Assembly: GCF_000423125.1 (NCBI RefSeq)
Contig: NZ_AUHJ01000006.1
Location: forward strand, 179,145 to 243,144
Length of the DNA: 64,000 nucleotides
Source: Haliea salexigens DSM 19537
GTDB taxonomy: Bacteria; Pseudomonadota; Gammaproteobacteria; Pseudomonadales; Halieaceae
Direction: 5' to 3'
Under the pieces are notes generated by a model that worked only from the letters and a program-made list of their open reading frames with translations, was not told where the DNA came from and did not search any database. This document shows positions 57,250-64,000 of this stretch, piece after piece; position 1 is the stretch's first letter, and each line of letters opens with the position of its first letter. Made by a program: the position numbers and the translations under genes.

Positions 57250-58995
57250 GTGGAGCTGTTATCCGGCGGTGAGATGATCGCCAAAGCGCTTGAAGATGAA
57301 GGCGTAGAGTACATTTTCGGCTATCCGGGCGGTGCAGTCCTGCACATTTACGACGCCCTGTTCAAAACCTGCAAAGTGCCCCATGTATTGGTGCGCCACG
57401 AGCAAGCCGCCACGCACGCCGCCGATGGCTATGCGCGCGCGACCGGCAAACCGGGTGTGGTACTGGTGACCTCGGGGCCGGGTGCGACCAACGCGATTAC
57501 CGGCATCGCCACGGCCTACATGGATTCCATCCCTATGGTCGTCCTGTCGGGGCAGGTCGCCACGCACCTCATAGGTGAAGACGCCTTTCAGGAAACCGAT
57601 ATGGTGGGCATTTCGCGCCCGATTGTGAAGCACAGCTTCATGGTGCGCCATGCCGAGGACATTCCGGCGACCATCAAGAAAGCCTTTCACATCGCCACCA
57701 CTGGCCGTCCCGGCCCTGTGGTGATCGATATTCCGAAGGATTGCACCCGGCCCGACGCCAAATTCGAATATCACTATCCTGACAACGTGAAGTTGCGCTC
57801 CTACGCGCCCGCTCAGCGCGGCCACACCGGGCAGATCCGCAAAGCAGCCAAATTGCTGCTGAGTGCCAAACGCCCCGTGATCTACGCGGGCGGTGGGGTG
57901 ATTCTGGGCGAGAGCAGTGAGCTGCTGACCACGCTGGCGCGGAAACTGAATTATCCGGTGACCAATACCCTGATGGGGCTGGGCGCATACCCCGCAACCG
58001 ATCGCCAGTTCCTCGGCATGCTGGGCATGCACGGGTTTTACGAAGCCAATATGGCCATGCATCACAGCGACGTAATTCTCGCGGTGGGCGCACGTTTCGA
58101 CGACCGCGTGACCAACACCGTGTCGCGCTTCTGCCCCGGTGCCAAGATCATCCACATCGATATCGACCCCACCTCTATCTCGAAAACCGTGGCGGCGGAC
58201 ATCCCCATTGTGGGCCCCGTACAGTCGGTGCTCGAGGATCTGCTGGAGATTATTGGCAGCCTGCAGGAGAAGGACTCGCAGCAGCCGGACACCGGCGCAC
58301 TCGGGCGCTGGTGGCAACAAATCGAGGAGTGGCGCGCCAAGCACGGCTTATGGACCGGGCGTCGTTACGGCGAGAGCGACCGCATCATGCCCCAGCAGGT
58401 CATCGAGAGCCTGTACCGCGTGACCGGTGGCGATGCCTATGTCACGTCAGACGTTGGTCAGCACCAGATGTTCGCGGCGCAGTACTACAAGTTCGACAAG
58501 CCCCGGCGCTGGATCAACTCGGGGGGTTTGGGAACAATGGGCTTTGGCCTGCCAGCCGCGATGGGCGTAAAGCTGGCCTTCCCGGATATGGACGTCGCCT
58601 GTGTTACCGGTGAAGGCAGTATCCAGATGAACATCCAGGAGCTGTCTACCTGCAAGCAGTACAGCACACCGATCAAGATCATCAACCTGCGCAACAACTA
58701 CTTGGGCATGGTAAAGCAATGGCAGGACATGCAGTACGAAGGGCGCTATGCCATGAGCACTTACGAGGATTCCCTGCCCGATTTCGTCAAACTGGTCGAG
58801 TCGTATGGTCACGTGGGCATTCAGGTGACCCGCCTGGACGAGCTGGATCAGCGCATGGAGGAAGCCTTTGCCATGAAAGACCGGCTGGTATTCCTCGATA
58901 TCTTTATCGACCCCATGGAACACGTTTATCCCATGCATGTCGCCCCCAACGGCGCCATGAAGGATATGTGGCTCAGCAAAAACGAGAGGACCTGA
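57250..58995 (+). CDS. ilvI: Acetolactate synthase large (catalytic) subunit
   Basis: A 581-residue thiamine-diphosphate enzyme forming acetolactate or acetohydroxybutyrate, the first common step to valine, leucine and isoleucine. It shows the catalytic Glu region ([20 protein letters not shown]), FDDRVTNT for the FAD domain and the ThDP-binding [24 protein letters not shown] motif. The open frame begins much further upstream, but the GTG at 57250 gives the normal length and has GGGAGA ahead of it. ilvH follows after one base. Confidence 0.95.
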   Translation: MELLSGGEMIAKALEDEGVEYIFGYPGGAVLHIYDALFKTCKVPHVLVRHEQAATHAADGYARATGKPGVVLVTSGPGATNAITGIATAYMDSIPMVVLSGQVATHLIGEDAFQETDMVGISRPIVKHSFMVRHAEDIPATIKKAFHIATTGRPGPVVIDIPKDCTRPDAKFEYHYPDNVKLRSYAPAQRGHTGQIRKAAKLLLSAKRPVIYAGGGVILGESSELLTTLARKLNYPVTNTLMGLGAYPATDRQFLGMLGMHGFYEANMAMHHSDVILAVGARFDDRVTNTVSRFCPGAKIIHIDIDPTSISKTVAADIPIVGPVQSVLEDLLEIIGSLQEKDSQQPDTGALGRWWQQIEEWRAKHGLWTGRRYGESDRIMPQQVIESLYRVTGGDAYVTSDVGQHQMFAAQYYKFDKPRRWINSGGLGTMGFGLPAAMGVKLAFPDMDVACVTGEGSIQMNIQELSTCKQYSTPIKIINLRNNYLGMVKQWQDMQYEGRYAMSTYEDSLPDFVKLVESYGHVGIQVTRLDELDQRMEEAFAMKDRLVFLDIFIDPMEHVYPMHVAPNGAMKDMWLSKNERT

Positions 58996-58996
58996 C

Positions 58997-59488
58997 ATGC
59001 GACGCATTATTTCCATCCTGCTGGAAAACGAGCCGGGTGCGCTGTCACGGGTAATCGGCCTGTTTTCCCAGCGTGGCTACAACATCGAAACGCTGAACGT
59101 GGCACCTACGGAGGATCTCACCCTGTCCCGCCTGACGTTGACCACCACGGGTGATGACAAGACCATGGAGCAGATCACCAAGCAATTGAACAAGCTGGTG
59201 GACGTAGTCAAGCTGGTCGATCTTTCCGAAGGTGCGCATATCGAACGCGACCTGATGCTGATCAAGGTGCGGGCGAGCGGTGCCATGCGCGATGAGATCA
59301 AGCGCACGACGGATATTTTCCGCGGCCAGATTGTGGATGTGGGGCCCAACACCTACACCATCCAGCTCACCGGAACGGGGGAGAAGCTCGATTCATTCGT
59401 GGCGGCTATGGCCGAGGCGGATATTCTGGAGGTTGTGCGGTCCGGGGTGGCTGGGATCTCTCGCGGGGAGAAAGTGCTCAGGCTCTAG
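58997..59488 (+). CDS. ilvH: Acetolactate synthase small (regulatory) subunit
   Basis: A 163-residue regulatory subunit with an N-terminal ACT domain (ISILLENEPGALSRVIGLFS and GYNIETLNVAPTEDLTLSRL, about residues 4-75) and the family C-terminal domain. It gives valine feedback control to IlvI. The start is one base after the ilvI stop, so the two subunits are coupled. No classical terminator follows; a long stable hairpin (59507-59622) may serve that role. Confidence 0.97.
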   Translation: MRRIISILLENEPGALSRVIGLFSQRGYNIETLNVAPTEDLTLSRLTLTTTGDDKTMEQITKQLNKLVDVVKLVDLSEGAHIERDLMLIKVRASGAMRDEIKRTTDIFRGQIVDVGPNTYTIQLTGTGEKLDSFVAAMAEADILEVVRSGVAGISRGEKVLRL

Positions 59489-59506
59489 GGTGCTGGGTTG
59501 GGTAGC

Positions 59507-59622
59507 GAACGCGCGGGCCGCAAGGGCCGGGCGGGAACCGCTGCGAGCACATCCATGTGCGCTTGACGACGGCCATCCATGGCCGTCGACATTCCCGCCC
59601 GGCCCTTGCGGCCCTCGCGTTC
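59507..59622 (+). repeat. Structured palindromic element, copy 1
   Basis: The outer arms 59507-59537 and 59592-59622 pair over 31 positions with one mismatch. The 54-nt core (59538-59591) holds two further hairpins: GCACAT-CC-ATGTGC, and a nine-bp stem around GGCCATCCATGGCC. The whole can fold as an arm with two internal hairpins, a three-way junction. The core is 49/54 identical to the reverse complement of the core of copy 2 at 59786-59839, although the outer arms differ in sequence. Confidence 0.85.
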
Positions 59623-59761
59623 TGCGATTTGAACCGCTCAGCAGTGGCAAGCTTGTGTGACGAAAGCTAAGTTCGTGGCGGCACAGCCCAAGCTCTCCGT
59701 ACCCACAAGCTGTCACTTCCCCCGCCCATTCAATGCACCATCCCTCCGCGCGCAGGATGTT

Positions 59762-59863
59762 GGCGCCCGTGGGGCTTGCCGGGAATGTCGGCGGCCATGG
59801 ATGGCCGTCGCCAAGCGCACACGGACGTGCTCGTAGCGGTTCCCGGCAAGCCCCACGGGTGTC
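59762..59863 (-). repeat. Structured palindromic element, copy 2 (opposite orientation)
   Basis: The outer arms 59762-59785 and 59840-59863 pair over 24 positions with two mismatches near the base. The core (59786-59839), read on the minus strand, matches copy 1 at 49 of 54 positions. Several differences keep pairing through G-T wobble (GCACGT against GTGTGC). Arms of both copies begin GGGAA next to the core and end TTCCC, but otherwise the arm sequences are unrelated. This is the expected result if structure, and not arm sequence, is conserved. Confidence 0.85.
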
Positions 59864-59974
59864 AGCGTCCGCCACGCCCCTGATCCCGGCACGAGCCAGC
59901 ATCCGCCACGCCCCTGATCCCGGCACGAGCCAGCATCCGCCACGCTCCCGATCCCGGCACGAACCAGCGTCGCC
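59863..59974 (+). repeat. 34-bp tandem repeat, 3.3 copies
   Basis: Units at 59863-59896, 59897-59930 and 59931-59964 share the pattern CAGC-R-TCCGCCACGC, then ATCCCGGCACGA-R-C. The third has a few substitutions, and a fourth partial copy is at 59965-59974. It abuts the right arm of palindromic element copy 2. There are no variable spacers, so it is not a CRISPR array. Confidence 0.88.
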
Positions 59975-59976
59975 AT

Positions 59977-59998
59977 AAAAAAGGGCCCCGAAGGGCCC
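59977..59998 (-). terminator. Rho-independent terminator of ilvC
   Basis: On the minus strand, a GGGCCC stem with a four-base loop is followed by six T residues, located 28 bp past the ilvC stop. It is the terminator for the minus-strand ilvC transcript. Confidence 0.85.
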
Positions 59999-60025
59999 CC
60001 ATACATGTTCCAGCGCCTGAAACCC

Positions 60026-61498
60026 TCAGACAATACGCTTCATCGCCGTCATGTAGCCACGCAGCTTCTTGCCCACGATCTCCACCGGGTGCGCCCGGAT
60101 CTTCTCGTTCACCGCAATCAGCTCCCGGTTGTCGACCGTGTTGTCGCCCGCGATCGTCTTGCCGATAACGTCCGTGTCGATGTTCGCCATAAAATCCGCC
60201 AACAGCGGACGGCAGGCATGATCGAAGAGATAACAGCCGTATTCCGCCGTATCCGAAATCACCACGTTCATCTCGTAGAGCTTCTTGCGGGCAATCGTGT
60301 TGGCGATCAGCGGAGTTTCATGCAGCGACTCATAATAGGCCGACTCGTCGATGATGCCGGCCGCGACCATGGTTTCAAACGCCAGCTCAACCCCCGCCTT
60401 GACCATGGCGATCATCAGGATGCCATTGTCGTAGAAGGCCTGCTCGCTGATTTCCGCGCTGGTGTTGGGCGTGTTCTCAAATGCCGTTTCCGCTGTGGCT
60501 GCACGCCATTTGAGCAGGTTGGCGTCATCGTTGGCCCAGTCTTCCATCATCGTGCGCGAGAAGTGGCCCGTCATGATGTCGTCCTGGTGCTTTTCGTACA
60601 GCGGACGCATGATGTCCTTGAGCTCTTCGGCCAGATAAAAAGCCCGCAGTTTGGCGGGGTTGGACAGACGGTCCATCATGTTGGTGATGCCGCCATGCTT
60701 GAGGCCTTCGGTCACCGTCTCCCAGCCATACTGGATCAGCTTGGACGCGTAGCCGGGCTCGATGCCTTTTTCGATCATCTTGTCGAAACAAAGAATGGAG
60801 CCGGTCTGTAGCATGCCGCAGAGGATGGTTTGTTCACCCATCAGGTCGGACTTCACTTCTGCGATGAACGAAGATTCCAGGACGCCGGCGCGGTGCCCGC
60901 CGGTGCCGGCGGCGTAGGCTTTCGCCAGCTCCAGGCCTTCGCCGCGCGGGTCGTTTTCGGTGTGTACCGCAATCAGGGTGGGTACGCCGAAGCCGCGTTT
61001 GTATTCCTCGCGAACCTCGGTGCCGGGGCACTTGGGTGCGACCATGATGACCGTGAGGTCTTCGCGAATCTTCATGCCTTCTTCAACGATGTTGAACCCG
61101 TGTGAATAGGCCAGGCAGGCGTCCTGCTTCATCAGTGGCATGACTTCGGCAACCACGGCGCTGTGCTGCTTGTCGGGGGTGAGGTTCAAGACCAGGTCTG
61201 CCTCGGGGATGAGCTCCTGATAGGTGCCCACGGTGAAGCCGTTATCGGTGGCGTTCTTCCAGGACTGACGCTTTTCAGTGATGGCGCTGTCGCGCAGGGT
61301 GTATGAGACATCCAACCCGCTGTCGCGCAGATTGAGGCCCTGGTTGAGGCCCTGTGCTCCGCAGCCGATGATGACCAGCTTTTTGCCGCGCAGTTTGTCC
61401 ACGCCATCAGCAAACTCTGCTGCGTTCATGAAGCGGCATTTGCCGAGTTGGTGCAGCTGCAGGCGCAGTGGCAGTGTGTTGAAGTAGTTCTGTCCCAT
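60026..61498 (-). CDS. ilvC: Ketol-acid reductoisomerase, long (class II) form
   Basis: A 490-residue NADPH-dependent enzyme that isomerises and reduces acetolactate in valine/leucine/isoleucine synthesis. The N-terminal Rossmann domain has [20 protein letters not shown]. The length and the duplicated C-terminal helical domain are those of E. coli-type class II KARI (about 491), not the 330-residue class I form typical of Pseudomonas. The metal-site acidic residues fall in [16 protein letters not shown] and later. It is divergent from ilvY, which probably activates it. Confidence 0.97.
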   Translation of the reverse strand: MGQNYFNTLPLRLQLHQLGKCRFMNAAEFADGVDKLRGKKLVIIGCGAQGLNQGLNLRDSGLDVSYTLRDSAITEKRQSWKNATDNGFTVGTYQELIPEADLVLNLTPDKQHSAVVAEVMPLMKQDACLAYSHGFNIVEEGMKIREDLTVIMVAPKCPGTEVREEYKRGFGVPTLIAVHTENDPRGEGLELAKAYAAGTGGHRAGVLESSFIAEVKSDLMGEQTILCGMLQTGSILCFDKMIEKGIEPGYASKLIQYGWETVTEGLKHGGITNMMDRLSNPAKLRAFYLAEELKDIMRPLYEKHQDDIMTGHFSRTMMEDWANDDANLLKWRAATAETAFENTPNTSAEISEQAFYDNGILMIAMVKAGVELAFETMVAAGIIDESAYYESLHETPLIANTIARKKLYEMNVVISDTAEYGCYLFDHACRPLLADFMANIDTDVIGKTIAGDNTVDNRELIAVNEKIRAHPVEIVGKKLRGYMTAMKRIV

Positions 61499-61578
61499 GG
61501 TATGGCCCTGAGTTGATTGATTGGATTGAGTTGAGTGATTTGAGTGAATGATACGGCACTGCGCGTTTTGCGTAAAAA

Positions 61579-61611
61579 GCTATATAGTTGAAACTGTTTT
61601 GCGGATATAGC
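61579..61611 (+). promoter_or_regulatory. Candidate IlvY operator between ilvC and ilvY
   Basis: An AT-rich inverted repeat, GCTATAT at 61579-61585 with ATATAGC at 61605-61611, separated by 19 bp, in the 124-bp divergent gap. The T-N11-A style symmetry expected for LysR-type sites is plausible, and IlvY proteins bind between these two genes. No promoter hexamers are clear on either strand. Confidence 0.5.
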
Positions 61612-61622
61612 AAAGTAAGCTC

Positions 61623-62531
61623 ATGGATACTAAAGCTCTACAGGTTTTCCTGTCGGTCGCTGACAGCCTCAACTTCAGCCGCAGTGCTGAGCGGCTGCAC
61701 ATGAGCGTGAGCGCTGTCAGTCGCACGGTGCAGCGTCTGGAGGATGAGCTTGGCCAGAGTGTATTGGAGCGTGACCAGCGCAAGATGCAGCTCACCCCGG
61801 CGGGGCGCACGCTGCGTGATTACGCCCAGCGCAGCGTGTCGGACTGGCAAAGCCTGCGGCGGCAGATGCGCGGGGATCAGCAGCTTGCGGGGGAAGTGAA
61901 CCTCTACTGCTCGGTTACAGCCAGTTACAGCATTCTCGCACCCATTCTCGAGGCCTTTCGTCAGCGCCAGCCGGGGTTGGAGCTCATGCTGCACACGGGG
62001 GATCAGGCCGACGGTGTTGAGCGCGTGCTGACCGGCCAGGAGGATGTTGCCGTCAGCGGTCGTCCGGGGTACCTGTCACCGCGCCTGGCCTTCCTGTCAC
62101 TGTTGCAGTCACCCATGGTGGTGTGCATGCCCGCAGCGGATTGCGCTGTGCGGCGTATGCTGCTGGCCAGCGATGTGTCTGCAGCGGATTTTGACTGGTC
62201 GAATATCCCGTTTATTGTCCCCGAGCGCGGCGTCACCAAGGATATGCTGGACGCCTGGCTGGAGCGGCGTGGCGGTCGACCGCGTATCTATGCCCAGGTG
62301 GCGGGACACGAGGCCATTGTGGCGATGGTGGGCCTGGGTTTGGGCGTGGGTATCGCGCCTGAGCTGGTGATTCAGGCCAGTGGTATGGCATCACGGGTGA
62401 CGGCGGTGCCGGTGTGGGAACCGTTGCCGCCACTGGACATTGGTTTGTGCAGCCTGAACAGCCGGCTTGCTGACCCCAGGGTCCGCTCGCTGTGGGATGT
62501 GGCCCGGCAGACCTATGAGGCCCCGCTTTGA
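61623..62531 (+). CDS. ilvY: LysR-type regulator IlvY
   Basis: A 302-residue LysR-family regulator with an N-terminal winged helix (FLSVADSLNFSRSAERLHMS, then RTVQRLEDELGQSVLERD) and a type 2 periplasmic-binding-protein-like effector domain (about 90-295). Its divergent position next to ilvC is the classic ilvY arrangement, in which acetolactate-type inducers activate ilvC. The name rests on position and family together. Confidence 0.9.
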   Translation: MDTKALQVFLSVADSLNFSRSAERLHMSVSAVSRTVQRLEDELGQSVLERDQRKMQLTPAGRTLRDYAQRSVSDWQSLRRQMRGDQQLAGEVNLYCSVTASYSILAPILEAFRQRQPGLELMLHTGDQADGVERVLTGQEDVAVSGRPGYLSPRLAFLSLLQSPMVVCMPAADCAVRRMLLASDVSAADFDWSNIPFIVPERGVTKDMLDAWLERRGGRPRIYAQVAGHEAIVAMVGLGLGVGIAPELVIQASGMASRVTAVPVWEPLPPLDIGLCSLNSRLADPRVRSLWDVARQTYEAPL

Positions 62532-62565
62532 TATACTCGCAGCACATTGTTAAACAGGTAATGCC

Positions 62566-63423
62566 ATGAGTGACAAGGTGGAGGACGAGTCGGCGAAGGA
62601 TACAGGCCGGGATGCGGGGCTGCAGGGTGTCGCACCTTCGCTGGACCTCATCGTTGACGAGCATGAGGAAGAAGTCTCTGAAAACGGCCGTACCGTGCGC
62701 CGCAAGGGGATTTACCTGTTACCCAACCTGATGACGACCGGCGCCCTGTTCGCGGGTTTTTATGCGGTTGTTGCTGCCATGCGAGGTGACTTCGAGAGCG
62801 CCGCGGTGGCAATCTTCTTCGCCATGATTTTCGACGGACTCGATGGGCGAATCGCCCGCATGACCAACACCTCGAGCAAATTTGGCGCGGAGTACGACAG
62901 CCTGTCCGATATGGTGTCCTTTGGCGTGGCGCCGGCGCTGGTCATGTTCAGTTGGGCGTTGGGCGAACTCGGCAAGTTCGGCTGGAGCGCCGCGTTCGTG
63001 TACGTTGCCTGCGCGGCGTTGCGCCTCGCACGCTTCAACACCCAGATCGACACGGCGGATAAGAACTATTTCACGGGGCTGGCCAGTCCGGCAGCGGCTG
63101 CGGTTGTGGCCAGTACCGTCTGGGTGTGTCACGACCTGGGCTGGACCGGGTCCGACTTGCCCATGGAGGTTGCCGTGCTGGTGGCCCTGCTGACCACCGT
63201 GTTGGGCCTGCTGATGATGGCGAATTTCCCGTATTACAGTTTCAAGGGCGTTGATTTCCGCGGTCGTGTGCCTTTCGTGGCGATGATTGTGCTGGTGCTG
63301 GTCTTCAGTCTGGTCACGTTGGACCCACCGAGTATGTTCCTGCTCGCTTTTCTCGTGTACGCCGCGTCCGGGCCAGTAATGCAACTGCAACGCTGGCGCA
63401 AGGCGCGTCAAAACAAGGCCTGA
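62566..63423 (+). CDS. pssA: CDP-diacylglycerol-serine O-phosphatidyltransferase
   Basis: A 285-residue integral membrane CDP-alcohol phosphatidyltransferase making phosphatidylserine, the precursor of phosphatidylethanolamine. The catalytic motif D-G-x-x-A-R-x8-G-x3-D-x3-D is visible as FDGLDGRIARMTNTSSKFGA followed by EYDSLSD. About six hydrophobic helices follow a charged cytoplasmic leader of some 45 residues (DVEHEEEVSEN-like acidic stretch, then RRKGIYLLPN). This is the membrane (subclass II) form, unlike the peripheral E. coli enzyme. A TATACT lies 29 bp upstream of the ATG. Confidence 0.94.
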   Translation: MSDKVEDESAKDTGRDAGLQGVAPSLDLIVDEHEEEVSENGRTVRRKGIYLLPNLMTTGALFAGFYAVVAAMRGDFESAAVAIFFAMIFDGLDGRIARMTNTSSKFGAEYDSLSDMVSFGVAPALVMFSWALGELGKFGWSAAFVYVACAALRLARFNTQIDTADKNYFTGLASPAAAAVVASTVWVCHDLGWTGSDLPMEVAVLVALLTTVLGLLMMANFPYYSFKGVDFRGRVPFVAMIVLVLVFSLVTLDPPSMFLLAFLVYAASGPVMQLQRWRKARQNKA

Positions 63424-63479
63424 TAAGGTATCGGGGCCAGCTTCCTGGGCGCGCGTGGCACCCGGTTCCAGCGTGGCCC

Positions 63480-63539
63480 CAAAATACTTTTAAATATTTT
63501 CGCAAAAGCCCTTGCAGGGCATTCGTCGATACGTATAAT
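63480..63539 (+). promoter_or_regulatory. Ribosomal RNA promoter (P1 type) with UP element
   Basis: A -35 TTGCAG (63512-63517) and a perfect -10 TATAAT (63534-63539) are separated by 16 bp, preceded by an A/T-rich block (about 63480-63507) suitable for an alpha-subunit UP element. A GC-rich discriminator (GCGCATCC) follows the -10, the hallmark of stringently controlled rRNA promoters. Confidence 0.88.
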
Positions 63540-63794
63540 GCGCATCCTCGGTTGGGGGCAACCACCAACGGGAACACGGCAGCCAGAGCGCTTCCGGGCT
63601 ATTTAACAAAGAAACGAAGACAGATGTGTGGGCACTTGTTGGAGTAGTTGTACGACTATTCAGACACAACAAGTGACTCATCGATTCATTTATGGATATA
63701 TGATTACGAACTGTGTCTGAGCCGAGATTTGGGTGTTATCGCGGGGTTACCGCGCAAACATCCCCTCTTGCCCTTTGGGCAGAGGTTAAAGATT
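63540..63794 (+). other. 16S rRNA leader with boxA-like antitermination site
   Basis: A boxA-like GCTATTTAACAA at 63598-63609 and the downstream CAGATGTGTGGGCACT resemble the E. coli rrn leader. A hairpin with 9-bp arms (63633-63641 with 63667-63675) follows. No protein gene is supported between pssA and the rRNA. Confidence 0.75.
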
Positions 63795-64000
63795 AAACTG
63801 AAGAGTTTGATCATGGCTCAGATTGAACGCTGGCGGCAGGCCTAACACATGCAAGTCGAGCGCGAAAGCACTTCGGTGTGAGTAGAGCGGCGGACGGGTG
63901 AGTAACGCGTAGGAATCTACCTGGTAGTGGGGGATAACTTGGGGAAACCCAAGCTAATACCGCATACGCCCTAAGGGGGAAAGCGGGGGATCTTCGGACC
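63795..64000 (+). rRNA. rrs: 16S ribosomal RNA, 5' part (runs off the window)
   Basis: The conserved 5' start AAACTGAAGAGTTTGATC is followed by the universal forward-primer region ATGGCTCAGATTGAACGCTG and TAACACATGCAAGTCGAGCG. About 206 of roughly 1540 nt are present. The first variable region and the stem around GCACTTCGGTGTG fit Gammaproteobacteria. The start is placed by alignment to the E. coli 5' end from memory. Confidence 0.97.

Larger units (their letters stand above)
59489..60025. other. 537-bp intergenic region between convergent ilvH and ilvC
   Basis: It holds two copies of a structured palindromic element, a 34-bp tandem repeat and the ilvC terminator, all listed separately. The 139-bp spacer between the elements (59623-59761) has no recognisable feature. 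Small open frames across the repeats look like chance frames from repetitive sequence. Confidence 0.8.

Noticed and set aside
59863..59974. Possible CRISPR array
   Set aside because: The units follow each other directly with no variable spacers, are GC-rich and there are no cas genes in the window.
59733..59978. Small open frame across the palindromic element and the 34-bp repeats
   Set aside because: Its peptide is a by-product of the tandem repeat and palindrome; no ribosome binding site or known domain.

Overview
The window looks like chromosomal DNA of a GC-rich, free-living Gammaproteobacterium. The gene orders murJ-ribF-ileS-lspA-fkpB-ispH-(type IV minor pilins)-pilR/pilS, fxsA-groES-groEL and ilvI-ilvH // ilvC-ilvY are all typical of that class and resemble Pseudomonas-type genomes. 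The 16S rRNA 5' end at the right edge, the secreted-protein style and the many sulfotransferases suggest a marine relative of the Halieaceae/Cellvibrionales group. That placement is an inference; no database was consulted.

Layout. 1-3748: the end of a type II secretion operon (gspL end, gspM, a GspC/N-type protein, gspD secretin), with a sulfotransferase overlapping the gspD end. 4.5-7.7 kb: a small lipoprotein, a probably very highly expressed secreted protein of unknown function behind a strong promoter, and a periplasmic parvulin. 7.7-23.1 kb: an accessory surface-glycan type cluster with three more sulfotransferase-like proteins, a two-domain glycosyltransferase, two paralogous GT2 enzymes, a methyltransferase, three phytanoyl-CoA-dioxygenase-family oxygenases, an AmpG-type permease, and on the opposite strand a Cys-type sulfatase with an O-acyltransferase and an alkyltransferase-like DNA repair protein. 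This is the least ordinary gene content here. 23.3-39.7 kb: housekeeping (fxsA, groESL under a CIRCE-like operator plus a sigma-32 type promoter, a urate-oxidase-N membrane protein, fumarase, exonuclease I, pyrB, a Nudix hydrolase, murJ, ribF, ileS, lspA, fkpB, ispH). 39.8-48.7 kb: type IV pilus minor pilins (fimT, pilV, pilW, pilX, pilY1, pilE) with the pilR-pilS two-component system facing them. 48.9-56.7 kb: nadE, bamD, rluD, pgeF, clpB behind a clear sigma-32 type promoter, a pilin-like protein apparently lacking a standard start codon, and a DUF4124 protein. 57-62.5 kb: branched-chain amino acid synthesis (ilvI, ilvH, ilvC and its regulator ilvY), with a possible leader peptide ahead of ilvI and, between the convergent ilvH and ilvC, two copies of a structured palindromic element in opposite orientation followed by a 34-bp tandem repeat. 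62.6-64 kb: pssA, then a stringent-type rRNA promoter, leader and the start of 16S rRNA.

Working together: the type II secretion and type IV pilus loci share prepilin-type biogenesis. The glycan cluster would build, methylate, hydroxylate and sulfate a saccharide. groESL and clpB share heat-shock control. The items best worth checking are the paired palindromic elements (59507-59863), the sulfated-glycan cluster, the CTG-start pilin-like gene (55879-56289), the in-frame amber codon at 22060-22062 and the ilvI leader.
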